DNA from: Pseudomonadota bacterium
Lineage (GTDB): Bacteria > Pseudomonadota > Alphaproteobacteria > Rhizobiales > Beijerinckiaceae
DNA length: 15,704 nucleotides
Assembly (NCBI GenBank): GCA_023423995.1
Contig: JAFAEL010000236.1
Span: 1-15,704 of the forward strand
Direction of reading: 5' to 3'
The notes beneath the pieces were generated by a model. That model searched no databases. It saw nothing but the letters and a program-made list of their open reading frames with translations, and had not been told where the DNA came from. This document shows, piece by piece, positions 1-6,895 of this stretch (position 1 is the stretch's first letter; each line of letters begins with the position of its first letter). A program made the position numbers and the translations under genes.

Positions 1-734
1 GGATGGGTGCTCGCGGCCATCCAGATCTCGCGTCCGGCCGTCATGCTCGCGAAGTGCTCGACCGCCGCCGGATCGGCAGGTGGCGGCGGCAGATCGAATT
101 TGAGGTTTCCCGAGATTGTCGCGACGCTCGCTCCAAGGGTCGAGAGGCGCTCGGCATCGGCCCGGCTCTGTGCCACGCAGAGCGCGAAGCGGCCGAACAG
201 GGCACGAGCAATCTTTGGCGCCTTCCGCCAGCCCTCGAACGATCCGACGGACATGCGCCCGTTCACGAGCACGAGCGGGATCCCCGCACGCTCCAACTCG
301 ATGATGGTGTTCGGCCAAACCTCCGACTCGGCGAAGATCGCGAGGCGTGGACGCCAATGGCGGAGGAAACGTGCCAGGTAACGCGGCACGTCCAGGGGGA
401 GAAATTGATGCCGAGCACCCGGGGGAAGTCGCCGGGCCAGGAGCCCGGCCGATGTCAGAGTGCCTGACGTCACGAGGACCTTCACGCCGCGCCGCACCAG
501 GGCGTCGATGACCGGGAGCAGCGCCATCGTCTCGCCGACCGACGCTCCATGCGCCCAGACGAGCTCCCCTGGCGGCCGGTCTCGTCCCGCAAAGCCGTAG
601 CGTTCCCTGAGCCTACCCTCGTCCTCCTTGCCGTCGCGCACGCGTCGCCGGAGCCAGGCCGGCGCCGCTGCAGGCGCGAGACAGGATGTTGCCACCCTGT
701 AGGCGAGAAGGGGAATCGGCAGCCGCTGGCTCAT
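1..734 (-). CDS. waaA: 3-deoxy-D-manno-octulosonic acid (Kdo) transferase, N-terminal part (runs off left edge)
   Basis: Transfers Kdo from CMP-Kdo to lipid IVA at the inner face of the cytoplasmic membrane, in the lipopolysaccharide core pathway. About 244 codons are visible of a family normally near 420-430 residues, so the N-terminal Rossmann domain is present and the CMP-Kdo-binding C-terminal domain lies outside the window. Visible family signatures are the AHGASVGE block with catalytic-base Glu near residue 68, TSGTLTSAGLLA near 89-100, FLPLDVP near 111-117 and FAESEVWPN near 134-142, which carries the second conserved acidic patch. The start at 734 is an ATG that overlaps the stop of the upstream acyltransferase gene by 4 nt (ATGA), so translation is probably coupled. 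In related genomes lpxK usually follows, beyond the edge. Family assignment is very safe; the symbol kdtA is a synonym. Confidence 0.95.
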   Translation of the reverse strand, partial: MSQRLPIPLLAYRVATSCLAPAAAPAWLRRRVRDGKEDEGRLRERYGFAGRDRPPGELVWAHGASVGETMALLPVIDALVRRGVKVLVTSGTLTSAGLLARRLPPGARHQFLPLDVPRYLARFLRHWRPRLAIFAESEVWPNTIIELERAGIPLVLVNGRMSVGSFEGWRKAPKIARALFGRFALCVAQSRADAERLSTLGASVATISGNLKFDLPPPPADPAAVEHFASMTAGREIWMAASTH

Positions 735-1477
735 GCGGATGCCGGGTTTCCCGGCTCGGGAATGACCGCCTGGCGCGCGCCGGGATCCGTCCGCCCGACG
801 AGTCCGTAGGCTCGGCCGTTGACCCGGTTCAGCTCCCGCTCGACGGCGAGCCGGGCGTCCTCGATCTCGTCGGCACCGGCATCGCGGGGCACTGCGATCG
901 GCTGCCCGGCAACCATCGCGCCGCGGCCGAAGGGCAGCCCGATACTCGCACGGTCCCAGCTCTTGAACACCACACGTCGGCTTGTCGCAACCGCCACCGG
1001 TACGATCGGGCGCCCCGACATCCGGGCGAGCGTGACGATGCCTTCGCCGCAGCGGCGGGCGATCTTGGGCACATCCGCGGTGAGGAACATGTTCTCGCCG
1101 CCCTCGAGCGCGCGCAGCATGGCACGGAGTGCTGGCGCGCCGCCCTTCTGCCGCTGGTCGCGGCCGCGCGCTCCCGAGCCGCGGATCGCCCGGATGCCGA
1201 GGTGATGCAGCGCGATCGCATTGAACTCACCGTCCGCGGAGCGCGAGACGAGGCTGGCTGCGCGATCCTGCTGTCGGCGAAGGTACGGCGCCATGAAATG
1301 ATGTCCGTGCCACATCGCGCCGATGAAGGGCTGGATCGGCGCGAGCTCGCCATACATATCGGCCGGCTCGTACACGAAGCGGTTCGTCACGCGCACGAGA
1401 TCGAGATAGCGGGCGAGAAATAGCCCAAGCCCCTCCTGGGCCGGGCGCGTGCGGCTCAGCCGCTTGACGACCCCCAT
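731..1477 (-). CDS. DUF374 lysophospholipid-acyltransferase-like protein (possible LpxJ-type lipid A acyltransferase)
   Basis: A 248-aa protein of the DUF374 family. Visible signatures: FIGAMWHGHHF (His at about 57, 59 and 60, the likely active-site histidine region), LVSRSADGE, LGIRAIRGSG, LTADVPK and GRPIVPVAVATSRR followed by KSWDR and LPFGR. There is no secretion signal. Some DUF374 proteins in Campylobacterota (LpxJ) are lipid A secondary acyltransferases. The position here, directly before and overlapping the Kdo transferase gene, fits the same job, but that specific role is inference. The ATG at 1477 is chosen because it lies 4 nt after the stop of the DUF4170 gene and begins the conserved part; the longer in-frame extension overlaps that gene and is arginine-rich with no family look. 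The product could alternatively acylate phospholipid. Confidence 0.9.
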   Translation of the reverse strand: MGVVKRLSRTRPAQEGLGLFLARYLDLVRVTNRFVYEPADMYGELAPIQPFIGAMWHGHHFMAPYLRRQQDRAASLVSRSADGEFNAIALHHLGIRAIRGSGARGRDQRQKGGAPALRAMLRALEGGENMFLTADVPKIARRCGEGIVTLARMSGRPIVPVAVATSRRVVFKSWDRASIGLPFGRGAMVAGQPIAVPRDAGADEIEDARLAVERELNRVNGRAYGLVGRTDPGARQAVIPEPGNPASA

Positions 1478-1481
1478 CGGC

Positions 1482-1709
1482 TCACGACCCCTGCGGGTCC
1501 AGCAGCCGGTGCAGATGCACGATGAAGTAGCGCATCTGCGCGTTGTCGACCGTCGATTGCGCCTTGGCCTTCCAGGCGGCGTGCGCGGTCGCATAGTTCG
1601 GGTAGATGCCCACGATGTCGAGGGCCGACAGGTCCCGGAACTCGTGCGATTCGAGGTTGGTCAGTTCCCCGCCGAAGACGAGATGAAGGAGCTGCTTCTC
1701 TGCCGTCAT
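1482..1709 (-). CDS. DUF4170 family small protein
   Basis: A 75-aa soluble protein with the character of the DUF4170 family: a LHLVFGGEL opening, FRDLSALDIVGIYPNYATAHAAWKAKAQ in the middle (about residues 24-51) and a final MRYFIVHLHRLLDP block. Function is unknown. Members of this family recur between an inositol-monophosphatase-like gene and the DUF374/Kdo transferase genes in alphaproteobacteria, and the same order is seen here, so a role in envelope lipid assembly is plausible by context only. The gene ends 4 nt before the acyltransferase start, showing tight operon packing. A GGGGAC stretch about 10 nt upstream could serve as the ribosome-binding site. Confidence 0.85.
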   Translation of the reverse strand: MTAEKQLLHLVFGGELTNLESHEFRDLSALDIVGIYPNYATAHAAWKAKAQSTVDNAQMRYFIVHLHRLLDPQGS

Positions 1710-1743
1710 GATGTCGTCCCCGGATTATGGTGTTTTCCGGCGC

Positions 1744-2547
1744 TCATCGGCCGCCGATGGCGGCGAGAAGGGCGCCGTGCAGTCGCTGAGGGCCGGCGGC
1801 GAGTTCGCCGTGCGAAGGCTCGGGCCGGTTGTAGACCGGCTTGTCCCCGTCGAGCGTCGTCAACGCGCCGCCCGCCTCGTGCAGGATCAGGTCGGCCGCC
1901 GCGATATCCCAGTCGCGCGCATCGGTGGACACAAGGCCGGCATCGACGGTGCCGTCCGCCACCTTTGCGATCCGCAAAGCAAGCGACGGTATCCGGGGCG
2001 GCCGGGTGATCGAAGGCACCTCCCGAGCGAGCCGGTCGAGGAACGGCTTGGGGCCGGCGACGCTGATCCCCTCGAGCGAACGCGCGTCGGACACGGCGAT
2101 CGCCTCTCCGTCCCGGCGGGCTCCACGGCCTTCCTCGGCCTCGTAGATCGTCTCGTGCGCGGGCGCGTAGACGACTCCCAGCACCGGCCGCGTGTTCTCC
2201 AGGAGCGCGATCGCGACCGACCAATCGCGGCTTCCTGACAGGAATGCCCTGGTTCCGTCTATCGGATCGACGATCCAGACGTATTTCCGGTCGAGCCGCC
2301 TCGGGTCGTCCGCGGTCTCCTCCGAAAGCCAGCCGGCCTCCGGCATGAGGCCGCTCAGCCGGACCTTCAGGAACGTGTCCACCGCGACATCTGCCTCAGT
2401 CACGGGCGAGCCGCCCGCCTTCGACCAGATGCGGGCCGAGGTGGAAAGGCCCGAGCGGAAGAATTTCATCGCAATCTCACCTGCCTCGCGGGCGATGTCC
2501 CGCACGGTAGGGGTGAGGTCGCTTGGATCGCGGATCAGGGAGGTCAT
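1744..2547 (-). CDS. cysQ: Inositol-monophosphatase family phosphatase, 3'(2'),5'-bisphosphate nucleotidase (CysQ-like)
   Basis: A 267-aa Mg2+-dependent phosphatase of the IMPase/CysQ superfamily. The three metal-site blocks are visible: LSEET (Glu at 76-77), WIVDPIDGTRAFLSG (Asp 94 and Asp 97) and DWDIAAADLI (Asp 214 region). SPVTEADVAVD near 47-57 is the usual substrate-loop region. CysQ-type members hydrolyse 3'-phosphoadenosine 5'-phosphate, but family members differ in substrate, and sequence alone does not separate PAP from inositol phosphates; hence the symbol is tentative. The ATG at 2547 is preferred over a TTG at 2598 because the family homology begins shortly after it. It is the first gene of the minus-strand envelope operon, 34 bp upstream of the DUF4170 gene. 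Confidence 0.88.
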   Translation of the reverse strand: MTSLIRDPSDLTPTVRDIAREAGEIAMKFFRSGLSTSARIWSKAGGSPVTEADVAVDTFLKVRLSGLMPEAGWLSEETADDPRRLDRKYVWIVDPIDGTRAFLSGSRDWSVAIALLENTRPVLGVVYAPAHETIYEAEEGRGARRDGEAIAVSDARSLEGISVAGPKPFLDRLAREVPSITRPPRIPSLALRIAKVADGTVDAGLVSTDARDWDIAAADLILHEAGGALTTLDGDKPVYNRPEPSHGELAAGPQRLHGALLAAIGGR

Positions 2548-2641
2548 GCGGCCGGGATGCTCGAGGGAAGCAATAGGTTCCCGACCTTGCAGCGGCAAGG
2601 ACCGGACCAGCGGCCTGCGGCCGCGCGGGGCCAGGACCGCA

Positions 2642-2657
2642 ATGTTCTGTTGAACAT
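2642..2657. promoter_or_regulatory. Inverted repeat between divergent genes (candidate operator)
   Basis: The arms ATGTTC and GAACAT are a perfect 6-bp inverted repeat around a TGTT centre, in the 236-bp gap between the divergent cysQ-like and DUF6101 genes. The orientation (GTTC-N4-GAAC) matches neither the alphaproteobacterial LexA box (GTTC-N7-GTTC) nor the Gram-positive one (GAAC-N4-GTTC). An operator is inference from symmetry and position. No convincing -35/-10 pair was found next to it. A second, shorter dyad (CTTGC/GCAAG, 2586-2599) lies nearer the cysQ-like gene. Confidence 0.3.
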
Positions 2658-2783
2658 GAGGCGGGAAGGCGACAGATCAACGCGTATTTTACCGTAGCGA
2701 TTAAGCTTCTGCCGGGTCGTCAGGTGCCATTGTCGCGCAGGTCAGAGCGGCACAAAAGCCGCCGGCAGGGTAAGGCATCAGAT

Positions 2784-3269
2784 ATGTCAGGCTACGACGG
2801 ACAGGTCGGGGCCGCTTCCACTTCTGGGGGCAGCTCCGACCTGCGCCGGACCATCTGTACGGGCGGTTCCGGAACCAGGATGATCCTAGGAATTACTCGC
2901 GATCGACTCGCGGGTGCTGTTCTCGATCTGACGCGAGGAAACGGCGATCTGCGCGTCGTCCTCGTGGACGCGGCCGGGGAGGCGCTGATGACCCTTGGCC
3001 CATTCCCGGAAGAAGAGGTCATTGCAATCTGGCGGTCGATCGTCACCTCGGCGGGGATCACCCCGATGATGCGGGCCTGGGACGGCTATACCGAGCCGCT
3101 GGCGAGCCAACTCGGAAAGATCCGCCTCGGAAAATCACAGGAGAGGCGGCGGCTCGCCGTGCTCGGCAACAGGCGCCCGCGCTTCCTGGTCAGGCGCAAG
3201 AGCGCCAGACTGCCACTGCGGCCGCTCGTGTTCCGAGAGCGGGAGATCGCCTGCGGACGTGAAGCCTGA
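2784..3269 (+). CDS. DUF6101 family protein
   Basis: A 161-aa protein resembling the alphaproteobacterial DUF6101 family. The core (about residues 36-100) alternates hydrophobic strands, as in MILGITRDRLAGAVLDL and LRVVLVDAAGEALMTLG. The C-terminal third is strongly basic, with the tell-tale RRRLAVLGNRRPRFLVRRKS block and an ending FREREIACGREA. Function unknown; the basic tail could bind nucleic acid or membrane, but this is a guess. No signal peptide or membrane segment is seen. The ATG at 2784 is chosen because an AAGG-type ribosome-binding site lies about 9 nt upstream; a GTG at 2724 would add 20 basic residues without family character. It is transcribed divergently from the cysQ-like operon and convergently with the next gene, with only 9 nt between their stops. 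Confidence 0.75.
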   Translation: MSGYDGQVGAASTSGGSSDLRRTICTGGSGTRMILGITRDRLAGAVLDLTRGNGDLRVVLVDAAGEALMTLGPFPEEEVIAIWRSIVTSAGITPMMRAWDGYTEPLASQLGKIRLGKSQERRRLAVLGNRRPRFLVRRKSARLPLRPLVFREREIACGREA

Positions 3270-3278
3270 TCCGGGGCG

Positions 3279-3767
3279 CTAAAGCGCGCCCTGCGGCATG
3301 CGGGTCGGTCCGGTGAGGCCGCCGCCGCCGAGGAGGCCGCCTCCGCCGCCCTCGCGGGCCTGCTTCTCCATCTGAGCCTGCTTTGCCGCGGCGCCGCAGG
3401 CTTGGCGCCGGATCTGCACGGCGCGGCCGTGGTCCTCCTTGATGCTCTGAATGAACTGGTCCGGTACCTGGCACCAGTCCTTGTTGGCCTCGGTCCACTT
3501 CAGGAGCTTGTCGCCATTCGACACGAGCGCTCCGAAATCGGTGCAGGCGCGCTTGGCGTCTATGTTCTTGCCCTTCGTGGCCGCCGAGATGCGGTCGCCG
3601 ATCGACTTGCGCTGGACGAGCATGGGTTGCACATCCCCGCACCCGGCGCCCTGTGCGAAGGCGGGCGCCGCGCCGAAAGATAGCGACAGGAACGTGGCCG
3701 CAAACAGAATGCTTCTCACGGCAGGACGCGCTGCGTCGATCTTCGGAGCGCCTGAGCCGACCATCAT
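3279..3767 (-). CDS. Secreted four-cysteine protein of unknown function
   Basis: A 162-aa protein with a clear Sec signal peptide: a positive start with R14 and R18, a hydrophobic run at about 20-34 and an AFA cleavage site before Gln39. The mature part has exactly four cysteines (43, 75, 99, 124), which suggests two periplasmic disulfides, and is otherwise helical and charged. It ends in a glycine-rich stretch (140-150) and a TGPTRMPQGAL tail. I do not recognise a named family, although similar secreted hypotheticals with a Gly-rich end occur in related alphaproteobacteria (from memory). A GAGGGGA ribosome-binding site sits upstream of tandem ATG codons at 3767 and 3764; the first is used here. 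Likely location is periplasm; the role is unknown. Confidence 0.85.
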   Translation of the reverse strand: MMVGSGAPKIDAARPAVRSILFAATFLSLSFGAAPAFAQGAGCGDVQPMLVQRKSIGDRISAATKGKNIDAKRACTDFGALVSNGDKLLKWTEANKDWCQVPDQFIQSIKEDHGRAVQIRRQACGAAAKQAQMEKQAREGGGGGLLGGGGLTGPTRMPQGAL

Positions 3768-3787
3768 GTTCTTGTCCCCTCACAACG

Positions 3788-3825
3788 CCCGGCTTGTCCG
3801 GGTCCTTGCATGTCGCGCACGACAT
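3788..3825 (-). promoter_or_regulatory. Two tandem hairpins in the leader of the secreted four-cysteine gene
   Basis: Two perfect inverted repeats lie in series just upstream of the start at 3767: CCCGG/CCGGG around CTTGT (3788-3802) and ATGTCG/CGACAT around CGCA (3810-3825). In the minus-strand transcript they would form two stem-loops ending about 20 nt before the start codon, close to the ribosome-binding site. A regulatory 5'-UTR role is inference from position only. Confidence 0.3.
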
Positions 3826-3906
3826 CCCACGTGGCTGGCAGCCCGGAGGGCGAGGGCATTGTCCCGCGCCTCTGGCTTTTCCGGCATGATGAAGACCCGC
3901 CGGTAA

Positions 3907-3920
3907 CCACATGAATGTGG
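3907..3920. promoter_or_regulatory. Near-palindromic dyad in the divergent gap before rsmE
   Basis: CCACAT and ATGTGG flank a central GA, giving a 14-bp dyad midway in the 233-bp gap between the divergent four-cysteine gene and rsmE. It is a possible binding site for a dimeric regulator. No named regulator is recognised and chance is not excluded. Confidence 0.25.
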
Positions 3921-4000
3921 CGGCAATGGTACATCAGGTCCACCCTTGTCGAGAGCGGATCGCGTTTCGCGCCGGGATGTCCTGTTGAGAGCGGCCCCTG

Positions 4001-4744
4001 ATGGCATCCTATGACTTCGCCGCCCCGCGGCTTTTCGTGGCGGCCGACCTTGCCGCGGAAGGCGAGGTGGATCTCGACCGGGGGCAGGCGAACTACCTGC
4101 TCAACGTGCTGCGGCTGGGCCCGGGCGGAATGGTCCTCGCCTTCAACGGACGGGATGGCGAGTGGCGCGCCGAGATCGTCGCGTCCGGCCGTAAGTCGGC
4201 CGCCCTGCGGCCGCTGGAGCGCACCCGGCCACAGCCCGCTGCCCCGGATCTCGACTATCTCTTCGCCCCGCTGAAACATGCCCGGCTCGACTACATGGTC
4301 CAGAAGGCCGTGGAGATGGGAGTGGGGCGCCTGCGGCCCGTCTATACGCGCCGGACCGTCGTAACCCGCGTCAATCTCGAGCGAATGCGGGCCAATGCCG
4401 TGGAGGCCGCCGAGCAATGCGGCATCCTGGCTGTGCCGGAGATCCTGGAGGACGAGGCGCTGGATCGCGCGCTTGGCCGGCTCGGACCTGAACGGGTCCT
4501 GATCTTCTGCGATGAGGACGCGCCGCTCGGGAGCGCGATGGACGGTCTGGCTGCTGCCGGGCGAGGCCGGCCCATGGCACTCCTGATCGGGCCCGAAGGC
4601 GGTTTTGCCCCCGAAGAGCGGGCTCTTCTGCTGGCGCGCGAGAATGTGATCCGCCTTTCGCTCGGCCCGCGTATCCTCCGGGCGGACACGGCGGCGGTCG
4701 CAGCATTGGCTGTACTCCAGGCGACGATCGGCGACTGGCGGTAG
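4001..4744 (+). CDS. rsmE: 16S rRNA (uracil-1498-N3)-methyltransferase RsmE
   Basis: A 247-aa SPOUT-class methyltransferase that methylates N3 of U1498 in helix 44 of 16S rRNA on the assembled 30S subunit. The N-terminal PUA-like domain (about 1-75) opens with the family's RLFV and has GQANYLLNVLRLGPGG. The SPOUT domain includes LKHARLDYMVQKAVEMGVG, EAAEQCG, the SAM-binding LIGPEGGF (195-202) and LGPRILRADTA (221-231), which forms the C-terminal knot. Length is normal. The start at 4001 gives the expected N-terminus; no strong Shine-Dalgarno is visible. A 122-bp gap separates it from gshA on the same strand, so shared transcription is possible. Confidence 0.95.
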   Translation: MASYDFAAPRLFVAADLAAEGEVDLDRGQANYLLNVLRLGPGGMVLAFNGRDGEWRAEIVASGRKSAALRPLERTRPQPAAPDLDYLFAPLKHARLDYMVQKAVEMGVGRLRPVYTRRTVVTRVNLERMRANAVEAAEQCGILAVPEILEDEALDRALGRLGPERVLIFCDEDAPLGSAMDGLAAAGRGRPMALLIGPEGGFAPEERALLLARENVIRLSLGPRILRADTAAVAALAVLQATIGDWR

Positions 4745-4753
4745 GATGGCGTC

Positions 4754-4771
4754 CGACACTGCGGAGTGTCG
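4754..4771 (+). other. Hairpin just after rsmE
   Basis: A perfect 7-bp inverted repeat, CGACACT/AGTGTCG with a GCGG tetraloop, begins 10 nt after the rsmE stop. No T-run follows, so it is not a standard intrinsic terminator. It could protect the rsmE 3' end or partly separate rsmE from gshA. Confidence 0.4.
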
Positions 4772-4866
4772 TTGCGGCGTCGTGTCCGCCGCTCTATGTA
4801 CCCGGCTCCACACACTGGGGCGCCGGGCCCCCTCCGAGGGCCACGCGCCCGCCGATCGAGGAGCGC

Positions 4867-6237
4867 ATGGCGCGCGACGTCACCGATGCGACGCCGATAT
4901 CCGGGCGCGACGAGCTTGTCGCCTGGATCGCGGCTGGCGAGAAGCCCGCCTCCGAATGGCGGGTGGGGACCGAGCACGAGAAGGTCCCGTTCTACCGGGA
5001 AGGCCACGCGCCTGTGCCCTATGAGGGCGAGCGCGGCATCAAGGCGCTGCTCGACGGCCTCGCTTCCCTGAACGGGTGGGAGCCGATCCTCGACGATGGC
5101 CTTCCGATCGGCCTGGCAGACGAGAAGGGTGGCGGCGCCATCTCGCTCGAGCCGGGCGGACAGTTCGAGCTGTCGGGTGCCCCGCTTCGCGACGTCCATT
5201 CCACCGCGCGCGAGCTCGAGCGGCACCTGGACGAGACGAAGCGCATCGCGGGTCCACTCGGGATCGGTTTCCTCACCCTGGGAATGAGCCCGAAATGGAC
5301 CCGGGCCGAGACCCCCGTCATGCCCAAGCGGCGCTACCGGATCATGTCGGCCTACATGCCGAAGGTCGGCCGCCTCGGGCTCGACATGATGTTCCGCACG
5401 GCGACTGTGCAGGCCAATCTCGACTTCGGCTCCGAGGCGGACATGGTCCGCAAGCTCCGGGTATCCCTGGCGCTCCAGCCGGTCGCGACGGCCCTCTTCG
5501 CCAATTCGCCCTTCACGGACGGACGCCCGAACGGCTTTTTGTCCATGCGTTCGGAGATCTGGCGCGATACCGACCGCGACCGCACCGGGATGCTGCCCTT
5601 CGCGTTCGAGGATGGCATGGGTTACGAGCGCTACGTCGATTACGCGCTCGACGTTCCGATGTATTTCGTGAAGCGGGGCGACACCTATCACGATGTCGCC
5701 GGTGCATCGTTCAGGGACCTGCTCGCGGGTCGTCTGCCGCAGCTTCCGGGCGAGCGCGCCACGAGTTCCGACTGGGCGAACCATCTGTCGACGATCTTCC
5801 CCGAGGTGAGGCTCAAGACATTCCTTGAAATGCGCGGCGCGGATACCGGGCCGTCGGAGATGATTGGGGCGCTGACGGCCTTCTGGGTCGGACTGCTCTA
5901 CGACGGAACGGCTCTCGATGAAGCATATGAGCTGATCCGTCCGTGGTCGGCCGAGGATCGCCAGGCGCTGCGGGACGCGGTTCCGCAGCAGGGGTTGAAG
6001 GCGCAGATCGCGGGCCGCTCCGTCCGCGACCTTGCCTCCGAGGTGCTCGGCATCGCGCGGGCTGGCCTCGCGAGGCGGGCCCTCATCGACTCGGATGGGC
6101 GCGACGAGACGCGCCACCTGGACCCGCTGCTGTCGATCGTGGAGACGGGTCGGACCGGCGCGGATGTCCTGCTGGAGCGCTACCATGGGGCTTGGGCGAG
6201 TTCGGTCGAACCCGCCTTCGAGGAATGCGCCTTCTAG
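4867..6237 (+). CDS. gshA: Glutamate-cysteine ligase (proteobacterial/plant type)
   Basis: Joins L-glutamate and L-cysteine using ATP to make gamma-glutamylcysteine, the first step of glutathione synthesis in the cytoplasm. The 456-aa length is normal for the type shared by alphaproteobacteria and plants. Family marks are WRVGTEHEK (31-39), GGGAISLEPGGQFELSG (87-103), the MSPKW and MPKRRYRIM blocks, MMFRTATVQANLDFGSE, LFANSPFTDG, FLSMRSEIWRDTD and the late FLEMRGAD block. The ATG at 4867 has a GAGGAG ribosome-binding site at 4858-4863. The family resemblance also extends to EgtA, but the N-terminal GTEHEK and overall order favour the glutathione enzyme. It ends only 4 nt from the stop of the convergent DUF6894 gene. 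Confidence 0.95.
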   Translation: MARDVTDATPISGRDELVAWIAAGEKPASEWRVGTEHEKVPFYREGHAPVPYEGERGIKALLDGLASLNGWEPILDDGLPIGLADEKGGGAISLEPGGQFELSGAPLRDVHSTARELERHLDETKRIAGPLGIGFLTLGMSPKWTRAETPVMPKRRYRIMSAYMPKVGRLGLDMMFRTATVQANLDFGSEADMVRKLRVSLALQPVATALFANSPFTDGRPNGFLSMRSEIWRDTDRDRTGMLPFAFEDGMGYERYVDYALDVPMYFVKRGDTYHDVAGASFRDLLAGRLPQLPGERATSSDWANHLSTIFPEVRLKTFLEMRGADTGPSEMIGALTAFWVGLLYDGTALDEAYELIRPWSAEDRQALRDAVPQQGLKAQIAGRSVRDLASEVLGIARAGLARRALIDSDGRDETRHLDPLLSIVETGRTGADVLLERYHGAWASSVEPAFEECAF

Positions 6238-6241
6238 CGGT

Positions 6242-6475
6242 TTAGGCGGCCGCCCTTGTCTGGTCCGCGAACGGGACGACTTCGAGCGGGCCGGCCTCGT
6301 CGTAGATGTGGACGGCCCAGTCATCCCATTCGCGGTAGGACGGCACGGCCATCATGATCTCACGGGCAACCTCCCGCGCCTTCACGATGGTGTCCTGAAA
6401 CGCCTTCGTGTCGCGGCCGTGCCGGTCGAGAATCAGGTCGACCCCGTCGGTGCAGTGGAAATAGTGGATCGCCAT
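6242..6475 (-). CDS. DUF6894 family small protein
   Basis: A 77-aa cytoplasmic protein with the layout of DUF6894: a short aromatic first strand (MAIHYFHCTDGVDLILD), a central helix with conserved acidic and alanine positions (KAREVAREIMMAV, about 33-45) and a final strand IYDEAGPLEVVPF. The function of this family, common and often multicopy in Methylobacterium, Microvirga and Bradyrhizobium relatives, is unknown. A GAGGAGG sequence lies about 11 nt upstream of the ATG at 6475, with a nearer GGGGA. It is convergent with gshA with almost no gap, so the two transcripts probably overlap. Confidence 0.8.
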   Translation of the reverse strand: MAIHYFHCTDGVDLILDRHGRDTKAFQDTIVKAREVAREIMMAVPSYREWDDWAVHIYDEAGPLEVVPFADQTRAAA

Positions 6476-6895
6476 TCCCCGATCCTCCTCGCCCGTTGTC
6501 GAGCTGGGCCGGCATCGTCTCGCCCGAACACGACAACTGAATGAACCTTCCCGCCTTCGCGTTCCGGCGGGCTTAGAGCAGAATGGCTAGGCGGGGTTTT
6601 TTCCCCGTTTTCCACTGTTTCCACTATCCAGCTGGCGTTGGACGACAGCTCGGCGAGAGATCCAGGTCCAGGGGCGAAAGACTTCGTGCTGTCGACTCCG
6701 GCCCGCACCACGTGATCCTCCAGTCGCCTGAAAAACGCAGACGGCATCATGCGATCTGCGGGAGCTTCGACATTTGCAACGTCCTACTACCAAATAATTT
6801 GCAGATCATACTCAATCTGTGCTGGTTCTATATTGAAGTTGCTTAGCCATTTCGTGAGCCTGCCGAGTGCGGCTTTGAGAACTGGAGGGGCGGTG
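6476..6895. other. 420-bp intergenic region with hairpins and an AT-richer segment
   Basis: No convincing gene is seen between the divergent DUF6894 and eight-cysteine genes. The open frames here are short and arginine/serine-rich and lack ribosome-binding sites. It does hold a 6-bp hairpin CCCGCC/GGCGGG (6550-6571), a hairpin with a six-T loop followed by TTTT (6592-6611), a TTTCCACT-type direct repeat (about 6609-6625) and a segment at about 6770-6850 that is clearly AT-richer than the rest of the window. The latter probably contains the promoter of the downstream gene, though no -35/-10 pair with good spacing could be fixed. A small RNA is possible but unproven. Confidence 0.5.
6592..6611 (+). 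terminator. Candidate intrinsic terminator
   Basis: CGGGG (6592-6596), a loop of six T, CCCCG (6603-6607) and then TTTT. The stem is short, but the trailing T run fits a plus-strand terminator. It could stop transcripts reading on from gshA across the DUF6894 gene, or end a small RNA starting within the gap. Confidence 0.4.

Noticed and set aside
686..1423. 245-codon open frame on the plus strand
   Set aside because: Covers the DUF374 acyltransferase gene in antisense. The minus-strand protein has clear family motifs and this one has none.
3764..4813. 349-codon minus-strand frame across the rsmE region
   Set aside because: Shadow of rsmE; low-complexity composition and no ribosome-binding site.
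4342..6324. 660-codon open frame on the minus strand
   Set aside because: Lies antisense to rsmE and gshA, both unmistakable genes. Its translation is arginine/histidine-rich without domain motifs, the usual shadow in GC-rich DNA.
6433..6750. 105-codon minus-strand frame overlapping the DUF6894 start region
   Set aside because: Composition is not protein-like, it overlaps a better-supported gene in another frame and lacks a ribosome-binding site.
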